Under the pieces are notes generated by a model. It was not told the DNA's origin. It worked only from the letters and a program-made list of their open reading frames with translations, and ran no database searches. From contig PMIV01000214.1 in NCBI GenBank assembly GCA_003158355.1, positions 7,689-19,714 of the forward strand: 12,026 nucleotides of DNA, given 5' to 3'. Below, one piece after another: positions 1 to 7,043 of this stretch; the stretch's first letter is position 1; the number at the start of each line of letters is the position of its first letter. This DNA is from Anaerolineaceae bacterium. GTDB lineage: Bacteria; Chloroflexota; Anaerolineae; Anaerolineales; Anaerolineaceae. The position numbers and the translations under genes are program-made.

Positions 1-1619
1 TCAAATGGATAATGCCATTGCGCATACGGCATGGACCCGGAATCGAACCAAACATCGATCAATTCGGGCACACGGTGCATCTTGCCGCCGCATTCTTCAC
101 ATTTGAAAGTGATCGCGTCCACGTAGGGCCGGTGCAGGTCAGAATCGGTGTAATCTTTGCCGGCTTTTGCTGAGAGTTCCTTTACCGAACCGACACAAGT
201 CTGGGTATGGCAATCTTCACATTCCCAGACGGGTAACGGAGTTCCCCAGTAACGTTCGCGGCCAAGCGCCCAATCGATGTTATTGGCCAGCCAGTTGCCA
301 AAGCGGCCATTCTTGATGTGATCGGGATACCAGTTGATCTGATCGTTCAAAGCCACCAGGCGATCTTTGAACTTGCTGGTGCGAATATACCAGGTCGGAC
401 GAGCGTAGTACAACAAGGGGGTACCGCAGCGCCAGCAGAATGGATAAGTATGTACATGCGGTTCCATGCGGAACAACAACCCGCGTTCCTGCAAATCTTT
501 GGTAATGAGGGGGTCAGCGTCTTTTACAAATATGCCTGCCCAGGGTTTCACATCCGAGATAAAGGTACCGTCTTCAGCCACCGTGGTAAGAATCGGCAGG
601 TCATTTTCGAGTGAAACAGCCATATCATCTTCACCAAATGCCGGAGCGATATGAACCAGGCCGGAACCGTCTTCGGTGGTGACAAAATTCCCTAAGATCA
701 CAAAGTGAGCTGATTTTTCGAGTGGCATAAAGGTGTACAAAGGAGAATATTTCTTTCCCTTAAGTTGTTTGCCTTTATAGTGCTCGAGCACAGTGACCGG
801 TTCCTCGCCAAAAACCTTATGTACCAGGGATTCGGCCAGGATGAGTTTCTCGGTACCGCCTTCTGCTAATGCGTGTTCGATTTTTACATAGTCAACTTCA
901 GCTCCCACAGCCACGGCCACGTTTGCCGGCAGCGTCCAGGGAGTAGTTGTCCACACCAACAGCGATGTTCCCGGTTCTTCTATCAGCGGCATGCGCACGA
1001 ACACGGAGGGATCGCTGACTTCGCGGTATCCGAGGGCTACTTCATGATCGGATAAAGGAGTGCCGCAGCGAGGGCAATACGGCACGACTTTGTATCCCTG
1101 ATAGAGCAAGTCTTTATCCCAGAAATTTTTGAGGATCGACCAGACTGACTCAATATATTCATTTTTATAAGTAATATAAGCTGTATCCAGATCCACCCAA
1201 TAGGCGATCCGGTCAGTCAGCTTTTCCCATTCCTGAATATAGGTAAAAGCGGATTCTTTGCACAACTTGTTGAATGCTTCAATGCCGTACTCTTCGATCT
1301 GCTGCTTATTCTTGAAACCCAGCTTCTTTTCAACTTCGATCTCTACCGGCAAACCGTGAGTATCCCAACCGCCGCGGCGGCTGACGTGATATCCGCGCAT
1401 CGTTTTATAGCGCGGGAAGATATCCTTGAACGCTCTGGCCAATACATGATGCACACCGGGTTTACCGTTGGCAGTAGGAGGGCCTTCAAAGAAAACATAT
1501 TCCGGTCCACCTTCGCGTTTTTTCATGCTTTGGTGAAAAATATCTTTTTGTTTCCAGAAACGTAAAACCTCTTCTTCGCTCAGTGTAACGTTGAGTCTGG
1601 GAGTAACTGGCTTAAACAT
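1..1619 (-). CDS. ileS: Isoleucyl-tRNA synthetase, N-terminal half (3' end outside window)
   Basis: Charges tRNA-Ile with isoleucine in the cytoplasm. The 539 visible codons cover about half of a usual IleRS (roughly 1,000-1,080 residues), so the KMSKS loop and anticodon-binding domain lie beyond the window. The start is the ATG at 1617-1619 with AGGAGG four bases upstream. Visible landmarks: catalytic-fold segment PPTANGKPGVHHVLAR (residues 47-62), WDTHGLPVE (85-93), the CP1 editing domain with WTTTPWTLP (223-231) and the HIAPAFGEDD motif from H323, then the VWFDSGS segment close to the window edge. The class I signature, normally H-x-G-H, is G55-V56-H57-H58 here. Editing residues look intact. 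The gene has its own promoter and a T-box leader, so it should be induced by uncharged tRNA-Ile. The overall style (EGPPTANGKPG, GWDTHGLPVE) resembles the eukaryote-like IleRS2 branch, which is an inference from memory of the family. Confidence 0.97.
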   Translation of the reverse strand, partial: MFKPVTPRLNVTLSEEEVLRFWKQKDIFHQSMKKREGGPEYVFFEGPPTANGKPGVHHVLARAFKDIFPRYKTMRGYHVSRRGGWDTHGLPVEIEVEKKLGFKNKQQIEEYGIEAFNKLCKESAFTYIQEWEKLTDRIAYWVDLDTAYITYKNEYIESVWSILKNFWDKDLLYQGYKVVPYCPRCGTPLSDHEVALGYREVSDPSVFVRMPLIEEPGTSLLVWTTTPWTLPANVAVAVGAEVDYVKIEHALAEGGTEKLILAESLVHKVFGEEPVTVLEHYKGKQLKGKKYSPLYTFMPLEKSAHFVILGNFVTTEDGSGLVHIAPAFGEDDMAVSLENDLPILTTVAEDGTFISDVKPWAGIFVKDADPLITKDLQERGLLFRMEPHVHTYPFCWRCGTPLLYYARPTWYIRTSKFKDRLVALNDQINWYPDHIKNGRFGNWLANNIDWALGRERYWGTPLPVWECEDCHTQTCVGSVKELSAKAGKDYTDSDLHRPYVDAITFKCEECGGKMHRVPELIDVWFDSGSMPYAQWHYPF

Positions 1620-1636
1620 GCTGCCTCCTGTTAAAT

Positions 1637-1662
1637 AAAAAATCGCCCATGATCAGGGGCGA
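1637..1662 (-). terminator. T-box attenuator terminator upstream of ileS
   Basis: A perfect 6-bp stem (TCGCCC at 1657-1662 on the minus strand, GGGCGA at 1643-1648) with an 8-base loop is followed by six T residues (1637-1642). It sits just before the ileS ribosome-binding site and shares bases with the antiterminator, which marks the leader as transcription-terminating rather than translation-blocking. Confidence 0.9.
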
Positions 1663-1897
1663 GATAAAATCCCGTGGTACCACCCTGCTTCCCATAAATA
1701 GGACGCTTGGTCAGGTTCATTTTTATAAACCTGTTTCAGAATAACGGTAGAAATTCCGGCTTTCTTACTGGCTCATTTGAGTGTTCGGATCGCAGCTCCA
1801 GAAGGATTTTCAACGTCAGGTCCTTACCCGGCTTTCACCCGCCCCGGATTCGCTGAAAGGTTCCATTACGTTTACTCTTTTCTATCTACGCTTGTAG
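1637..1897 (-). promoter_or_regulatory. T-box leader controlling ileS
   Basis: The untranslated leader of ileS has the parts of a tRNA-sensing T-box. The core box AGGGTGGTACCACG lies at 1673-1686; its TGGT should pair with a tRNA 3' end ACCA, which fits tRNA-Ile with A73. Upstream is an apical-type GGTGAAAGCC element, then GAAAATC with ATC (1805-1807) as the candidate isoleucine specifier codon, and a TGGAGCTGC segment. A perfect 6-bp hairpin (CAGGTT/AACCTG, 1712-1733) fits stem III. The AGGG of the T-box can pair with the CCCT at 1655-1660, which overlaps the terminator arm, so antiterminator and terminator exclude one another. The 5' limit is estimated from the promoter and the specifier position is inferred without folding. 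Confidence 0.93.
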
Positions 1898-1903
1898 TGC
1901 GAT

Positions 1904-1932
1904 ATTATCTCACAATCTTTTTAATAAAGCAA
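1904..1932 (-). promoter_or_regulatory. Candidate sigma70-type promoter for the ileS T-box leader
   Basis: On the minus strand TTGCTT (1927-1932) and GATAAT (1904-1909) are separated by exactly 17 bases, placing the start of transcription near 1897. It begins only a few bases beyond the stop codon of the phosphorylase gene. The -10 matches the consensus at 5 of 6 positions; the -35 is weak. Confidence 0.55.
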
Positions 1933-1945
1933 ACCAAAAATAATT

Positions 1946-3250
1946 TTATTGGATCACTCCGTAGAACAATGGCAAAGGATCTACCTTCTCGTCGCTCCAA
2001 AGATGAGCACCTAACAGGCGTTTCCGCGCATCTGCCAACTTCTTTTCATCATTGGCATGAATGGTGAACAGCGCTTGTCCCTTTTGTACCTGATCCCCAA
2101 CTTTGTGATGAATGATGATTCCTACAGCCGGGTCGATTGAATCGGTCTTCTTCATTCTGCCTGCGCCCAATTCCACCGAAGTCTCGCCCACTGTTTGCGC
2201 ATTGATCTCTTTCAGATATCCGCTGCGCGGAGCCGGAACGGTTTCGATCAAGCGAGCCTGAGCAAATTTTTCAGGATCATCAACATAGGCTGCATCACCA
2301 CCCTGGTTGACAACCAACTGGTGGAATTTTTCCCAGGAACGGCCGCTTTGCAATGTGTCGATAACCAATTTTTTGGCGTCATCCAGAGTGGCTGCTTTTT
2401 CACCCACTACCAGCATATGGCAGGCTACCTCAATACAGTGAGCGGTAAAATCCTTTGGCCCCTGTCCGTGCAGGGTGGCGATGGCTTCTTTCACTTCCAA
2501 TGCATTCCCCACTGCGTTGCCCAACGGTTGATTCATATCCGAAAGCAGTGCAACCACCTTGCGCCCGCTAAGTTTACCGATGGAAACCATCAAGCGGGAT
2601 AGCTGTCTGGCATCCTCCAGATTTTTCATAAAAGCTCCCAGACCAACTTTCACATCCAGTACAATCGCCCGGGCTCCACCGGCAATTTTTTTGCTCATCA
2701 CCGACGAGGCGATCAATGGGATAGATGGCACTGTGCCTGATACATCACGCAAAGCATAGAGCTTTCCATCCGCGGGCGCCAGGTCGGCAGTTTGCCCGGC
2801 CAGAACCAAGCCGGTTGTCTTGAGCAGCCGAATAAATTCATCTTCGCTGATATTGGTTCGAAATCCGGGAATGGATTCCATTTTATCCAGGGTTCCACCG
2901 CTAAAACCCAGCCCCCGTCCAGACATTTTTGCTACCGGTAATCCACAGGCAGCCACAGTTGGTTCTACCACTAACGTTGTTTTATCGCCAACGCCGCCTG
3001 TCGAATGTTTATCTACTTCTATTGGGATAACGTTCGAGAGATCGATCATTTGACCGGAATGTGCCATCGCTAAAGTGAGATCGGTTGTTTCCTGATCGGT
3101 CATGCCATTCAACAATACAGCCATTGCCCAGGCTGCCATTTGGTAATCGGGGATCTCATTTTTTGTGATCCCCTGAATAAAATAATTGATCTCTTCCTGA
3201 GAAAGTACCTTCTTATCACGTTTCTTAATAATAATATCTACCGGATTCAT
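1946..3250 (-). CDS. pdp: Pyrimidine-nucleoside (thymidine) phosphorylase
   Basis: Cleaves thymidine or uridine with phosphate to base plus (deoxy)ribose-1-phosphate in the cytoplasm, for nucleoside salvage. Its 434 residues match the family (433-440). Order: alpha-helical Glycos_trans_3N (about 1-65), the phosphate/nucleoside-binding Glycos_transf_3 domain (about 75-300) and PYNP_C (about 345-420). KHSTGGVGDK at 81-90 holds H82, equivalent to the catalytic H85 of E. coli DeoA; R168, S183 and K187 match R171, S186 and K190. The family signature at 110-125 (SGRGLGFSGGTLDKME) has Phe-Ser where His-Thr is common. GGAGG lies four bases before the ATG. The gene stands alone between the jag terminator and the ileS promoter. 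The sequence around DYQMAAWAM resembles the broad-specificity PyNP branch (pdp) more than DeoA, but substrate range cannot be read from sequence. Confidence 0.95.
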   Translation of the reverse strand: MNPVDIIIKKRDKKVLSQEEINYFIQGITKNEIPDYQMAAWAMAVLLNGMTDQETTDLTLAMAHSGQMIDLSNVIPIEVDKHSTGGVGDKTTLVVEPTVAACGLPVAKMSGRGLGFSGGTLDKMESIPGFRTNISEDEFIRLLKTTGLVLAGQTADLAPADGKLYALRDVSGTVPSIPLIASSVMSKKIAGGARAIVLDVKVGLGAFMKNLEDARQLSRLMVSIGKLSGRKVVALLSDMNQPLGNAVGNALEVKEAIATLHGQGPKDFTAHCIEVACHMLVVGEKAATLDDAKKLVIDTLQSGRSWEKFHQLVVNQGGDAAYVDDPEKFAQARLIETVPAPRSGYLKEINAQTVGETSVELGAGRMKKTDSIDPAVGIIIHHKVGDQVQKGQALFTIHANDEKKLADARKRLLGAHLWSDEKVDPLPLFYGVIQ

Positions 3251-3315
3251 TCTTCCTCCAATTTGTCAGACAACCACTAATTTTACTATAAGCAAAACAA
3301 AAAAACGGCTCGAGA

Positions 3316-3360
3316 ATTAAGAAAAAGAATTTCCCAATTTATTAGAAACCGGGAAATTCT
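3316..3360 (-). terminator. Intrinsic terminator after jag
   Basis: A perfect 10-bp inverted repeat (AGAATTTCCC at 3326-3335 and GGGAAATTCT at 3351-3360) with a 15-base loop is followed on the minus strand by TTTTCTTAA. It lies about 30 bases past the jag stop and should end the rpmH-to-jag operon. A second small perfect hairpin (TTTAGG-ttag-CCTAAA, 3371-3386) sits between the stop codon and this terminator; it lacks its own T-tract on the minus strand. Confidence 0.88.
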
Positions 3361-3391
3361 CAAATTACAGTTTAGGTTAGCCTAAAACAAA

Positions 3392-4189
3392 TTATTTTTT
3401 TGGAACAATCGTCACTTTTCGGAACGGCTCATCACCGGTGCTTTCAGTGGTCACCTGAGTATTGTTTCTCAACTCGAGATGAATTACTCTGCGTTCATTT
3501 GCCGGCATGGGTTCTAGGGTCTGGGTTTTACCCGTCTCAACTGCCTGTTGAGCCATTCTCCGCCCCAATTGACGAAGTTGACGTTCGCGGCGTGCCCGAT
3601 AACCCTGTACATCGATCATCATTGGCACCCAACGATTTAATTCTTTGCTCACCACTAAGCTGGTGATATATTGAAGCGCATTCAGTGTTTCAGAGCGGCG
3701 ACCCAATAAAATACTTAAGTCATCTCCCTGAATATCCACCAATACCAACCGTTCATCATTTTCATCCACGGGTTCAATATACTTGGTCGTGATAGTGGCT
3801 TTGACATGCATACGCTCGAGTAATTCAAAAACAACATCTTGAGTGACCTTTATGGATTTTTGTTCGTCCTCAGATAAATCCTTTTCGGCCACTTCCTGAA
3901 AATGAATCGTTTCCTTCTCATTTTCAATTGCCGGTTCCTTGGTCGCGAGTTCCTTGGTCGCAGGTACCTTGTCTTCAGGTTCCTTTTTTCCAGAATCGTC
4001 AACAAGATCTTTGATCGAAAGTCTCACTCTGGATTGGCGACCGCCGATCCCCAACAAACCCCGGCTTCCATTATCCAGAACTTCAACTACGATTGCTTCA
4101 AGCGGAAGGCCTAATTGTTCTAATCCACGACTTACAGCCTCTTCAACGCTAGGTGCGATGATCTCAAGTGTTGTTTTTTCCTGATTCAT
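3392..4189 (-). CDS. jag: RNA-binding protein KhpB/Jag (Jag_N-KH-R3H)
   Basis: A cytoplasmic RNA-binding protein of the KhpB/Jag (SpoIIIJ-associated) family, which in other bacteria partners KhpA and affects cell division and wall synthesis. The 265 residues contain Jag_N (about 5-56, with the GSRGLLGIGG segment at 41-50), an acidic/lysine-rich low-complexity linker (about 62-105), a KH domain (about 115-185; the G-R-R-S loop at 163-166 replaces the usual GxxG) and an R3H domain (about 198-262, NERRVIH at 231-237). GAGG lies seven bases before the ATG in a 15-base gap after yidC, the usual gene order. It is the last gene before a strong terminator. The linker is encoded partly by a 15-bp tandem repeat. 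Confidence 0.95.
   Translation of the reverse strand: MNQEKTTLEIIAPSVEEAVSRGLEQLGLPLEAIVVEVLDNGSRGLLGIGGRQSRVRLSIKDLVDDSGKKEPEDKVPATKELATKEPAIENEKETIHFQEVAEKDLSEDEQKSIKVTQDVVFELLERMHVKATITTKYIEPVDENDERLVLVDIQGDDLSILLGRRSETLNALQYITSLVVSKELNRWVPMMIDVQGYRARRERQLRQLGRRMAQQAVETGKTQTLEPMPANERRVIHLELRNNTQVTTESTGDEPFRKVTIVPKK
3933..3992. repeat. 15-bp imperfect tandem repeat in the jag linker
   Basis: About four head-to-tail 15-bp units begin at 3933, 3948, 3963 and 3978, each built on GGTTCCTTGGTCGC-like sequence; the first two are nearly identical and the last two are diverged. Because 15 is a multiple of three the repeat stays in frame and encodes ATKEL/ATKEP-like pentapeptides in the Jag linker. 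Confidence 0.8.
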
Positions 4190-4204
4190 GGTTTAGCCTC
4201 AGTT

Positions 4205-5002
4205 TTATTTTTTTCCAGATTGTTTAATGGCAGGGGCTTTTTTCCCAGGGAGTAAATTCCCCCAATAAACTTTTCCAGTAATGGCATACTGGAAGATCTG
4301 AATTAAATTAGTAACGACAAAATATAATGCCAGACCGGAAGAGAGCGTCCACGCCAGCCATCCCATAAGGAGCGGCATGTAAATATTCATCATATTCGTC
4401 ATCATTGCGCTTTGATCGTTGCCTCCACCCGCTTGCGCTGGAGGAGTAATGATCTTGGTGGAGATATAAGTAGTGATGACCACAACAATAGCCAGGACGG
4501 GAATACCAAAGCCCAGCCCGGGGATGATCAAACGTTCCGGCTGGCCCATATCCATCCAGAGGAATGAGGTATTTAGAGGTAGAAGGGCACTCGCCTTCAA
4601 AAAGCCGGGGTACAAATGGCGCACTAAATTCAACAAATCCATTGGTGCTGATGCAACTGTTTGAATTAGTGCCTGATACAATCCAATGATAATTGGAAAC
4701 TGAATCAGTGTTGGTAAACAAGAAGCAAATGGGCTTACCCCTAGTTCTTTATAGAGACTCATTTGCTCTTGAGCGAGGCGTTCTTTATCATTTTTGTATT
4801 TCTCTTGTATTTCCAAATACTTTTTATTCTTCTGCAATTCTTGCATGGCTTGTGAAGACTTGATCTGTTTTGCAGTCAGTGGATATAAAAGTAATCGAGT
4901 GAGTGTAGTAAAAATGATGATCGCGACGGCTAAATTCCCAACCAGGGAATAAATCCATAACAACAAATTAATGAAAGGTGTGATGATCAGAGAATCCCAC
5001 AT
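4205..5002 (-). CDS. yidC: YidC/Oxa1-family membrane protein insertase
   Basis: Inserts and folds membrane proteins in the cytoplasmic membrane, alone or with SecYEG. The 265-residue protein is of the short type without the large periplasmic domain of proteobacterial YidC. Visible parts: TM1 (about 5-42) ending in TRLLLYPLTAKQ with the conserved hydrophilic-groove Arg at 36; a charged cytoplasmic hairpin (about 44-88); the SCLPTLIQFPI segment (94-104) leading TM2; TM4 around 157-182; TM5 around 204-240; and a lysine-rich tail (PGKKAPAIKQSGKK). There is no lipobox or obvious cleaved signal. I chose the second ATG (5002) because AAGGA at 5011-5015 is eight bases away; the ATG at 5008, giving two more residues, is only two bases from it. 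The Shine-Dalgarno overlaps the stop codon of the preceding beta-propeller gene, so the two are likely coupled. Confidence 0.95.
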   Translation of the reverse strand: MWDSLIITPFINLLLWIYSLVGNLAVAIIIFTTLTRLLLYPLTAKQIKSSQAMQELQKNKKYLEIQEKYKNDKERLAQEQMSLYKELGVSPFASCLPTLIQFPIIIGLYQALIQTVASAPMDLLNLVRHLYPGFLKASALLPLNTSFLWMDMGQPERLIIPGLGFGIPVLAIVVVITTYISTKIITPPAQAGGGNDQSAMMTNMMNIYMPLLMGWLAWTLSSGLALYFVVTNLIQIFQYAITGKVYWGNLLPGKKAPAIKQSGKK

Positions 5003-5013
5003 GGTCATTATCC

Positions 5014-6075
5014 TTATTTGCTTACTGTGTAACCCCAGATCTCATTCCCATTGGCGTCATAAGCAAATAACGGTTTATCGCCCTTGGTGGTGAGAACATA
5101 GAGGTGATCGTTGCTGAAAATAAGATTGGAATACAGTTTTCCGGTTAAAGATCGGGTCCAGGAGCGTTCCCCATTTTTACCGAGGACAATGATTTCCCCT
5201 TTTTCATCGCCAAAGACAATATTTGAGTTCATCACCGCGCCATTACCCAAAACCGGTGATTGAACGTCGATTGATTGAATAACGCTGCCATCTGAAACTT
5301 TTAGCATATTAATGATGCCAGAATCATCCCCGACATAGAGACGATCTTCGAGCACAACTGGCGCAGACCAGATGTTGCCTTTTAGAGTTGACTTCCACTT
5401 GATAGAACCATCAGTCGAATTCAGCGCCAGGAATGTTTTATCCAGAGTACCAACAAAAAGGGTACTGTTGTCCGCTGATAAGACACTACGTCCAATGAGC
5501 GGTCCGCCCAGATCGACTTTCCATTTTAATTTACCGTCAGACAGATTCAAAGCATACAAGGAATGATCAAGCGACGGAGCGTAGACTGTTGTACCATCGC
5601 TTACTGGAGTCGCCCAAAAAGCGTGGCTTCCCTTGAAAGACCAGATCAACTTGCCATTCGAATTCAGAGCATAAATATTTGCGTCAGCATTCTGTGCAAT
5701 GATCATGTCATTGATCACCAGAGGGGCATCAATATAACGGCCTTTTGCACCGGTAAACTGCCAATGTTCTTTTCCATCTTCGACGCCAATACTTACCAAT
5801 AATCCAGAATAATCACCGACGATAATTTGATCACCGGCGATCGCTGGCGCAGCATAAAAAAGCCGAGAAGACGCTGGCTTTTCAGGATAAGTCCAAATTA
5901 CATTTCCTGTATCTGCTTTTGCTGCCACCACTGTTGTGCCGTTAGCAAAATAAACGGCAGTATCACTGGCAGTAATTCCTTCCCAACTGTTGGTCGCAGT
6001 TGCGCTGGTGCATGAAGTCAATAAAATCCCCAGCAGAAGGATGAAGAGCACTACATAAAAACGTTTGATTTTCAT
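5014..6075 (-). CDS. PQQ-type beta-propeller lipoprotein (BamB-like repeats)
   Basis: A predicted 353-residue lipoprotein facing the outside of the cytoplasmic membrane. The start MKIKRFYVV is chosen because it gives a compact signal peptide (KIKR, then a hydrophobic stretch 8-19) with lipobox L-T-S-C and lipidated C22; AAGGG lies ten bases upstream. An in-frame ATG at 6111 would add 12 residues but has no ribosome-binding site and would bury the signal. The mature part is a chain of about seven PQQ/BamB-type repeats, recognisable by blade endings such as TGNVIWTY, DGKEHWQF, NGKLIWSF, DGKLKWKV, DGSIKWKS and NGNEIWGY. Beta-propellers of this type are mostly protein-binding scaffolds; no enzymatic residues are evident. 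It lies between yidD and yidC, 11 bases from the YidC start, which suggests (inference only) a role next to membrane or secreted protein assembly. Confidence 0.88.
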   Translation of the reverse strand: MKIKRFYVVLFILLLGILLTSCTSATATNSWEGITASDTAVYFANGTTVVAAKADTGNVIWTYPEKPASSRLFYAAPAIAGDQIIVGDYSGLLVSIGVEDGKEHWQFTGAKGRYIDAPLVINDMIIAQNADANIYALNSNGKLIWSFKGSHAFWATPVSDGTTVYAPSLDHSLYALNLSDGKLKWKVDLGGPLIGRSVLSADNSTLFVGTLDKTFLALNSTDGSIKWKSTLKGNIWSAPVVLEDRLYVGDDSGIINMLKVSDGSVIQSIDVQSPVLGNGAVMNSNIVFGDEKGEIIVLGKNGERSWTRSLTGKLYSNLIFSNDHLYVLTTKGDKPLFAYDANGNEIWGYTVSK

Positions 6076-6130
6076 TGTTCTATTACCCTTTGTTTGTGGG
6101 ATGATGCCCATTATATCTTGAATCTGAATA

Positions 6131-6424
6131 TCAAGGGACGGGATCGAAACCGCCAGGATTGAAAGGGTTGCATCTAAGCACCCGCCAGACCGTCATTCCA
6201 GTACCCTTAATTAAACCATATTTATAGATCGCTTGATACCCGTAATGTGAACAAGAAGGATAGAATCGGCAAGTATCCGGGGGAAGTGCTGGCGAAATAA
6301 CGAGTTGATATAACCTGATCAAGCTCAGGAAAATAAATCTCGGAATATTCCAAACTGAAAAAGGTAAATCACGTAACCGTGGTTCTTGAACATGTACTTG
6401 TTGATCTTCTTCACATACAGTCAT
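6131..6424 (-). CDS. yidD: Membrane protein insertion efficiency factor YidD
   Basis: A small membrane-associated protein that assists YidC-dependent insertion. The 97 residues carry the family pattern: [30 protein letters not shown] (about 37-66), YGLIKG, then [14 protein letters not shown] at the C-terminus, with the conserved cysteines of the CRFxPSCS motif and the RCxP element. The N-terminus is about 30 residues longer than in many short homologues and is polar before [18 protein letters not shown], which could be the membrane-binding amphipathic helix. The ATG lies one base after the rnpA stop codon without a clear Shine-Dalgarno, so translation is probably coupled to rnpA. A later non-ATG start cannot be excluded. 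Confidence 0.95.
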   Translation of the reverse strand: MTVCEEDQQVHVQEPRLRDLPFSVWNIPRFIFLSLIRLYQLVISPALPPDTCRFYPSCSHYGYQAIYKYGLIKGTGMTVWRVLRCNPFNPGGFDPVP

Positions 6425-6425
6425 T

Positions 6426-6761
6426 TTAATCCAATAATCCTGCCCGAATAAGCTGTTTTTGAACAGCCATTTTTATTTCCTGAAAGTTTGCTTCGTTGAT
6501 CGACGCTCTTCCAATGATAACAAGATCGGATGAAGTTTTTATCATTGGCAAATATTCGCCTAGAATAACCCGAAGTCTTCTTCTTGCTTTGTTACGTTTG
6601 ACCGCATTTCCGATCGATTTCCCGGTAATGATACCAGCTCTCGAATTCTCAGCCAAACCTTGCATACATATAATGACCACAAGCGGGTGGGCATAAGATC
6701 TTCCTGAAAGCCTCACCCGCTTAAAATCATTTGTACTGGTAATCCAAAACTTGCGATTCAA
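6426..6761 (-). CDS. rnpA: Ribonuclease P protein component
   Basis: Protein subunit of RNase P, which matures tRNA 5' ends together with the catalytic RNA. The 111 residues show the family RNA-binding signature at about 47-64, [18 protein letters not shown] (consensus G-x-x-x-GNAVKRN-x-x-RRLR), and the NDFKRVR segment near the N-terminus. The start is a TTG at 6759-6761 with GGGAAGG seven bases upstream; the codon just before it is a TAG stop, and no ATG occurs near the N-terminus, so the TTG is well supported. It follows rpmH in the canonical order, with a 65-base gap that holds nothing I can name. Confidence 0.95.
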   Translation of the reverse strand: MNRKFWITSTNDFKRVRLSGRSYAHPLVVIICMQGLAENSRAGIITGKSIGNAVKRNKARRRLRVILGEYLPMIKTSSDLVIIGRASINEANFQEIKMAVQKQLIRAGLLD

Positions 6762-6826
6762 CTATTTACCTTCCCAACAATCACCACAGAAATGGTATTC
6801 GCGCGATGATTAAAAGGTCCAGTGAT

Positions 6827-6997
6827 TTACCAGCGAATTCTTTTTACGTGGTTGTTCATTGTAACCGTCAACTTGCGGCGGCCTTTTGCGCGACGTCGTT
6901 TCAAAACTTCGCGTCCATCCTGAGTCTCCATGCGTGAGCGAAACCCATGTACACGAAGACGTCGATGAATTCTCGGTTGGTAGGTCCGTTTGGTCAT
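6827..6997 (-). CDS. rpmH: 50S ribosomal protein L34
   Basis: A small basic protein of the large ribosomal subunit. The 56-residue product starts MTKRTYQP and continues [28 protein letters not shown], the unmistakable L34 core. The ATG at 6995-6997 is preceded by GAGAGG seven bases away; the upstream in-frame ATG at 7012 would add MRGIR, encoded by the Shine-Dalgarno itself, and is rejected. Typical L34 is about 44-47 residues; here an extra tail, [11 protein letters not shown], follows the usual RKLTV ending. It is the first gene of the rpmH-rnpA-yidD-propeller-yidC-jag operon. Confidence 0.95.
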   Translation of the reverse strand: MTKRTYQPRIHRRLRVHGFRSRMETQDGREVLKRRRAKGRRKLTVTMNNHVKRIRW

Positions 6998-7043
6998 TCT
7001 GATTCCTCTCAAAAACAGTCATTAATATACGCAACAGCGTTAA

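Noticed and set aside
1777..2067. Plus-strand frame across the T-box and the end of the phosphorylase gene.
   Set aside because: It is antisense to a structured leader and a conserved gene and has no ribosome-binding site.
2940..2952. TAATCCACA-like sequence as a DnaA box.
   Set aside because: A single imperfect site inside a coding region without a cluster does not indicate an origin.
4308..4721. 137-residue frame inside yidC.
   Set aside because: Out-of-frame shadow; the YidC frame is conserved throughout and this one shows no recognisable domain.
6075..6111. Upstream ATG at 6111 for the beta-propeller lipoprotein.
   Set aside because: No Shine-Dalgarno, and it would put 12 polar residues before an otherwise standard lipoprotein signal peptide; the ATG at 6075 fits better.
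6110..6115. Perfect TATAAT on the minus strand before the lipoprotein gene, as an internal promoter.
   Set aside because: The nearest good -35 (TTGATA) is only 13 bases away and nothing suitable lies at 16-18 bases; kept as too weak to list.
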